From contig NZ_JACOPE010000001.1 in NCBI RefSeq assembly GCF_014287355.1, positions 434,001 through 498,000 on the forward strand: a DNA stretch of 64,000 nt, read 5' to 3'. A program made the translations under genes and the position numbers. The notes under the pieces are model-generated. The model was not told the origin of the DNA, made no database searches, and saw only the letters and a list, made by a program, of their open reading frames with translations. Source of the DNA: Ruminococcus hominis. GTDB taxonomy: Bacteria > Bacillota > Clostridia > Lachnospirales > Lachnospiraceae. Numbering within the stretch: the first letter of the stretch is position 1; each line of letters begins with the position of its first letter. Of the stretch, positions 60,479 to 64,000 are shown piece after piece.

Positions 60479-62074
60479 ATGAAAAAGAAACTGGTAATCT
60501 TATGTATCGCAGCAGCAATGAGTGTATCTATGTTAGGTGGATGTGGAAATTCTGCAAAAACAACAGACAGCACGAAAACAGAGGATACAACAAAAGACAG
60601 TGATCAGGCGGCAGCCGATAAAGTTGCAAAGCTGATCGACGACATTTATGTACAGGAAAGAACAGACAAAACAGATGAGCAGTGTAAGGCGGCTAAAGAG
60701 GCCTGGGATGCACTTACGGATGCACAGAAAGAATTGGTAGAGGGAGAGAATGCAGATCCAGATTATTTTGGAAGAGACACAGGAGATGCATCAAAGGATG
60801 ATCCTCTCAATGCAGATGACATCGGAGAAAATGAGCTTTTAGTAGTAAGCTTTGGAACATCATTCAATGACAGCCGTGCAGCAGATATCGGTGGTGTGGA
60901 GAAGGCACTTCAGGAAGCTTATCCTGACTGGTCCGTAAGAAGAGCATTTACAGCACAGATTATTATCAATCATGTACAGGCTCGTGATGACGAGAAAATT
61001 GATAATGTGGAACAGGCACTGGACCGTGCAGTAGATAATGGTGTTAAGAATCTGATCATTCAGCCGACACATTTAATGCATGGAGCAGAATATGATGAAC
61101 TGACAGAGGCAGTTGAGAAATATCAGGATAAATTTGAAACTGTAAAAATTGCAGAACCACTTCTTGGAGAAGTTGGGTCAGATGCATCTGCAATCAATGA
61201 AGATAAAGAAGCTGTAGCAAAAGCAATCACAGCAGAAGCTGTAAAAACAGCAAAGTATGACAGCTTAGATGCAGCAGCTGAAGATGGAACAGCATTTGTA
61301 TTTATGGGACACGGAACATCTCATACAGCAAAGATCAGTTATTCACAGATGCAGACACAGATGGAAAATCTTGGATACAAGAATGTATTTATCGGAACAG
61401 TAGAAGGTGAGCCGGAAGATACATCATGTGAAGCAGTGATTGAAAAAGTAAAAGATGCAGGATATAAAAACGTAATCCTTCGTCCACTTATGGTTGTGGC
61501 TGGAGATCATGCAAACAATGATATGGCAGGTGATGATGACGATTCATGGAAGAGTCAGTTTGAGGCATCTAAGGAATTTGACAGTGTAGAGACACAGATT
61601 GCAGGCCTTGGAGAGATTTCTGACATCCAGCAGTTATATGTGGCACATACAAAAGCAGCAATGGACGCAGAAGGAATCAAAACAGAGCAGACATCAAAAA
61701 CAGCATTGGAAGATGGAACATATACAGCAGAATTTAATACAGACAGTTCTATGTTTCATGTAAATGAGGCAATGGATGGAAAAGGAACACTAACAGTAAA
61801 AAATGGTAAGATGACAATCCATATCAGTCTTGTGTCTAAAAATATTGTAAATCTGTTCGAGGGAACAGCAGAAGATGCACAGAAAGATGGAGCAAAGCTG
61901 TTAGAACCTACGACTGATACAGTAAAATACAGTGATGGAACAAGCGAAGAGGTGAATGGATTCGATGTTCCCGTTCCGGCACTTGATAAAGAATTTGATC
62001 TTGCTTTAATTGGAACAAAAGGAAAATGGTACGATCATAAGGTGAGCGTATCCAATCCGGTAAAAGCAGAATAG
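60479..62074 (+). CDS. cbiK: Exported CbiK-type cobaltochelatase fusion lipoprotein
   Basis: Predicted 531-residue lipoprotein, AGGAGGAC before ATG 60479, signal peptide with C22 in LGGC. Residues about 40-95 are a three-helix module (KLIDDIYVQE, AAKEAWDALTDAQKELV) known from surface proteins. Residues about 115-400 are CbiK: LLVVSFGTSFNDSRA, IIQPTHLMHGAEYDEL (H198, H201), FVFMGHGTSHTAK (H278) and VILRPLMVVAGDHANNDMAG. The last 120 residues (DGTYTAEFNTDSSMFHVNEA, GKMTIHISLVSKN, KEFDLALIGTKGKWYDHKVS) resemble a NEAT-like or iron-handling domain. Under a B12 riboswitch, it may load or scavenge metal-tetrapyrroles at the cell surface rather than serve biosynthesis. Confidence 0.88.
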   Translation: MKKKLVILCIAAAMSVSMLGGCGNSAKTTDSTKTEDTTKDSDQAAADKVAKLIDDIYVQERTDKTDEQCKAAKEAWDALTDAQKELVEGENADPDYFGRDTGDASKDDPLNADDIGENELLVVSFGTSFNDSRAADIGGVEKALQEAYPDWSVRRAFTAQIIINHVQARDDEKIDNVEQALDRAVDNGVKNLIIQPTHLMHGAEYDELTEAVEKYQDKFETVKIAEPLLGEVGSDASAINEDKEAVAKAITAEAVKTAKYDSLDAAAEDGTAFVFMGHGTSHTAKISYSQMQTQMENLGYKNVFIGTVEGEPEDTSCEAVIEKVKDAGYKNVILRPLMVVAGDHANNDMAGDDDDSWKSQFEASKEFDSVETQIAGLGEISDIQQLYVAHTKAAMDAEGIKTEQTSKTALEDGTYTAEFNTDSSMFHVNEAMDGKGTLTVKNGKMTIHISLVSKNIVNLFEGTAEDAQKDGAKLLEPTTDTVKYSDGTSEEVNGFDVPVPALDKEFDLALIGTKGKWYDHKVSVSNPVKAE

Positions 62075-62082
62075 TAAATACA

Positions 62083-62128
62083 AAGAAGATATTCGATTTA
62101 GGAAAATGAATCGAATATCTTCTTTTTT
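62083..62128 (+). terminator. cbiK terminator
   Basis: Perfect 16-bp stem AAGAAGATATTCGATT/AATCGAATATCTTCTT with a 10-base loop, then TTTTGG. Confidence 0.9.
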
Positions 62129-62214
62129 GGTTGCATAACATAGGATAAAAAAGTAAAATATTTATAGATATGTAATAACGAACATGATGAGAATGTCAAT
62201 ATAAAGGAGAGGAT

Positions 62215-62991
62215 ATGAAAGATATCTATATTATTTTAATTCCGTTTCTAGGGACTTCGCTTGGCGCAGCATGTGTATTTTTTATGAAAAATTCGCTGAG
62301 TGATTCTGTAGAGCGGTCGTTGACTGGATTTGCCGCAGGAGTAATGATAGCAGCATCCGTATGGAGTCTGTTAATTCCGGCAATCGAGCAGTCAGAAAAT
62401 ATGGGGAAATGGTCGTTTATTCCGGCAGTGATAGGATTCTGGGCCGGGGTACTTTTTTTGTTGTTACTAGATCGTGCAATTCCGCATTTGCATCGGAATA
62501 GCGAGAAAGCAGAAGGACCAAAGAGTAAATTACAGAGGACAACGATGATGGTGCTGGCAGTCACGCTTCACAATATTCCGGAAGGCATGGCAGTCGGAGT
62601 GGTTTATGCGGGATATTTATCTGGAAATGAAAAGATTACAGCGGCAGGTGCACTTGCTTTATCTATTGGAATTGCAATACAGAACTTCCCGGAGGGGGCA
62701 ATTATTTCATTGCCGCTTAGAGCAGAAGGCATGAAGAAAACAAAAGCATTTGTGGCTGGTGTATTGTCTGGAATTGTAGAACCGATAGGAGCAGTATTGA
62801 CAGTTTTAGCAGCAGGATTGATCATTCCGTCAATGCCATATCTTTTAAGCTTTGCGGCAGGCGCAATGATCTATGTGGTGGTTGAAGAGTTAATTCCGGA
62901 GATGTCTCAAGGCGAACATTCCAATATAGGGACAGTATTTTTCGCAGTGGGATTTACTGTTATGATGATGTTGGATGTGGCACTTGGATAG
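62215..62991 (+). CDS. ZIP-family metal transporter
   Basis: Predicted 258-residue, eight-helix divalent-metal importer with AAAGGAGAGG before the ATG. The helix 4 and 5 metal-site motifs are MVLAVTLHNIPEGMAVGVVY (HNIPEG) and SIGIAIQNFPEGAIISLPLR (QNFPEG in place of H-xx-E). A short His-containing loop (IPHLHRNSEKAEG) lies between helices 3 and 4. GufA/ZupT-like members move Zn2+, Fe2+ or Mn2+. It follows the B12-regulated gene but after a strong terminator, so it has its own promoter. Confidence 0.92.
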   Translation: MKDIYIILIPFLGTSLGAACVFFMKNSLSDSVERSLTGFAAGVMIAASVWSLLIPAIEQSENMGKWSFIPAVIGFWAGVLFLLLLDRAIPHLHRNSEKAEGPKSKLQRTTMMVLAVTLHNIPEGMAVGVVYAGYLSGNEKITAAGALALSIGIAIQNFPEGAIISLPLRAEGMKKTKAFVAGVLSGIVEPIGAVLTVLAAGLIIPSMPYLLSFAAGAMIYVVVEELIPEMSQGEHSNIGTVFFAVGFTVMMMLDVALG

Positions 62992-63006
62992 TAAAAGTAC
63001 ATAGGA

Positions 63007-63103
63007 AAACGCTTTGTGAGGATGTGTAGTGATTTTAATGAGAATATGTCAGCTTATGCTGACCTTAAATCACGCACCAGGTCTCATGTGCGTTTGACTT
63101 GAA
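63007..63103 (+). repeat. 97-bp palindromic repeat, copy C
   Basis: A diverged version of copy A with the same ends (AAACGC ... GACTTGAA) and core words GAGGATG, AGTGATTTTA, GTCAGC..GCTGAC, TAAATCACGCACC and GTCTCATG. Paired changes keep the helices: GTGATTTTA faces TTAAATCAC where copy A has GTGATTCTG facing CAGAATCAC. It starts 15 bases after the ZIP stop. Confidence 0.75.
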
Positions 63104-63121
63104 GAAGGGGGAAAGAAGGGT

Positions 63122-64000
63122 ATGTTCATAGTGAGAGGAATCAATATCCTGGGATGTGTGTTGCTGGGAATCTGTGCAGACAGGGCAAGACGAAAGAATG
63201 GAGAATTGGCGAAAAGTGTGTGGGTATATGAGATGGCTGCATGTGCATGTGCGATTCTATCTACAATGTATATATATACTTCGAACCCTCAGGTGGCGAC
63301 AGTACTCAAGAGTCTTCTTATGGCAGGAGTAGACTGGCTTTTATTATTGTTGATGGCTTTTACGCAGCGCTATACAGAGCAGTTTAAAGAAGTCAGATTT
63401 ATAAGAAATGCAATGATAGTCTATGCGAGTCTGGATACATTGTTTGCTTTGGCTAATATATGGTCAAAACAGATATTTTATGTGGAGATTACAGCAGATG
63501 CTCAAAAGCAGATATATTACGGAAGCTGGCAATATGTTCGGATGATGCATAGCATATATGCGGTGGGGATTATTGCGATAATGCTTTTGACATATTGCAT
63601 CGTTATTCTTAAAACATCGCGTTTTTATCGGATACGTTATACAATGATTGGACTGGCATTTTTATTAGATGGGATCGCATCTATATTTGCAGTACGGATA
63701 AGGGGAGAATATAATCTGTCATTTGTATTTTTTAGTATAACATCCGTTTTTATTTATTATTTTAGTTTGTGCTATGTGCCAAATGAATTACTGCAGAAAA
63801 CATTTGCATTATTAATACAGGAATCCAATAGCGGGATAATCTGTTTTGATAATCTCGGCAGATGCATATACTGTAATGATGTAGTAAAAGAGCTTTGTCA
63901 AATAGGAGAAGATCTGGGTACTATAGAAAGACAATACAGGAAATGGTATACGGGAAATAAAGAAGATTTTGTGCAATCTTCGATTATATACCACACAGCG
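63122..64000 (+). CDS. 7TM-PAS signalling protein, 3' end beyond window
   Basis: The frame is open from ATG 63122 (GAAGGG just before, AAGGGGGAAAG further up) to the window end, 293 codons. About seven helices occupy residues 5-225 (ILGCVLLGICA, SLLMAGVDWLLLLLMAF, SIYAVGIIAIMLLTYCIVIL, IRYTMIGLAFLLDGIASIF, LSFVFFSITSVFIYYFSLCY), the layout of 7TM histidine-kinase or GGDEF N-termini. After ALLIQESNSGIICFDNLGRC a PAS-like domain starts. The output domain lies past 64000; a kinase or diguanylate cyclase is likely. A palindromic repeat sits directly upstream. Confidence 0.65.
   Translation, partial: MFIVRGINILGCVLLGICADRARRKNGELAKSVWVYEMAACACAILSTMYIYTSNPQVATVLKSLLMAGVDWLLLLLMAFTQRYTEQFKEVRFIRNAMIVYASLDTLFALANIWSKQIFYVEITADAQKQIYYGSWQYVRMMHSIYAVGIIAIMLLTYCIVILKTSRFYRIRYTMIGLAFLLDGIASIFAVRIRGEYNLSFVFFSITSVFIYYFSLCYVPNELLQKTFALLIQESNSGIICFDNLGRCIYCNDVVKELCQIGEDLGTIERQYRKWYTGNKEDFVQSSIIYHTA

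Overview
The window looks like chromosome from a low-GC, anaerobic gut Firmicute, most probably a Lachnospiraceae (Blautia/Dorea/Ruminococcus-like). The reasons are AT-rich DNA, strong AGGAGG-type ribosome sites, occasional TTG/GTG starts, anaerobe genes (hybrid-cluster protein, rubredoxins, CbiK, radical SAM enzymes), many MATE exporters and very large c-di-GMP/two-component sensor proteins. The genus is inference. No rRNA, tRNA, CRISPR array or intact transposase gene was seen.

Positions 1-28 kb are accessory and partly decayed. In order they hold: a toxin-antitoxin-like pair; a DUF6462 relic; a MarR plus two radical SAM operon; an Rrf2 regulator; three tandem sirtuin-like genes of the ADP-ribosyltransferase (class M) type; gene relics (ArsR, MmcQ, MATE, acetyltransferase, GPH transporter, DUF4143); two nearly identical DUF1294 copies; a diguanylate cyclase divergent from a hybrid histidine kinase that has a c-di-GMP-I riboswitch-like leader; and a Crp/Fnr regulator divergent from hcp and a DUF438/hemerythrin gene. 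Small self-regulated operons follow (XRE/membrane protein, GntR/ABC, SdpR/SdpI), then a 2H phosphoesterase, a 218-bp palindrome, the first copy of a 488-bp hairpin-array element and an Rpn-like nuclease gene with a VTEQ repeat.

Positions 28-44 kb are more conserved: MATE, AI-2E-family permease, the shikimate genes aroD-aroK-aroE, the second 488-bp hairpin array, a DUF3990 relic with a DUF3791-like gene, a TIM-barrel (DUF7916-like) gene, a second MATE, a solute-binding lipoprotein with a 5'-nucleotidase-like C-terminus linked to a two-receiver hybrid kinase, an RmlD-like reductase and a dicarboxylate/amino-acid:cation symporter.

Positions 44-64 kb hold an AraC regulator divergent from a lactonase/two-dehydrogenase operon (probably oxidative sugar catabolism); a flavin reductase-rubredoxin/rubredoxin operon behind a Fur/PerR-like dyad; YitT and TraX membrane proteins; a three-gene signalling operon (binding lipoprotein, hybrid kinase, GGDEF-REC-HD-GYP) behind a decayed relative of the c-di-GMP leader; a third MATE; pgi; a cobalamin riboswitch controlling an exported CbiK fusion lipoprotein; a ZIP transporter; and the start of a membrane PAS sensor cut by the window end.

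Two themes recur. One is c-di-GMP and two-component signalling. The other is structured non-coding DNA: long inverted-repeat operators, a 97-bp palindromic repeat in three copies just after stop codons, and the two 488-bp arrays whose six hairpin units are spaced 53-53-64-54-53 bp in both copies. The arrays are the best candidate here for something undescribed.
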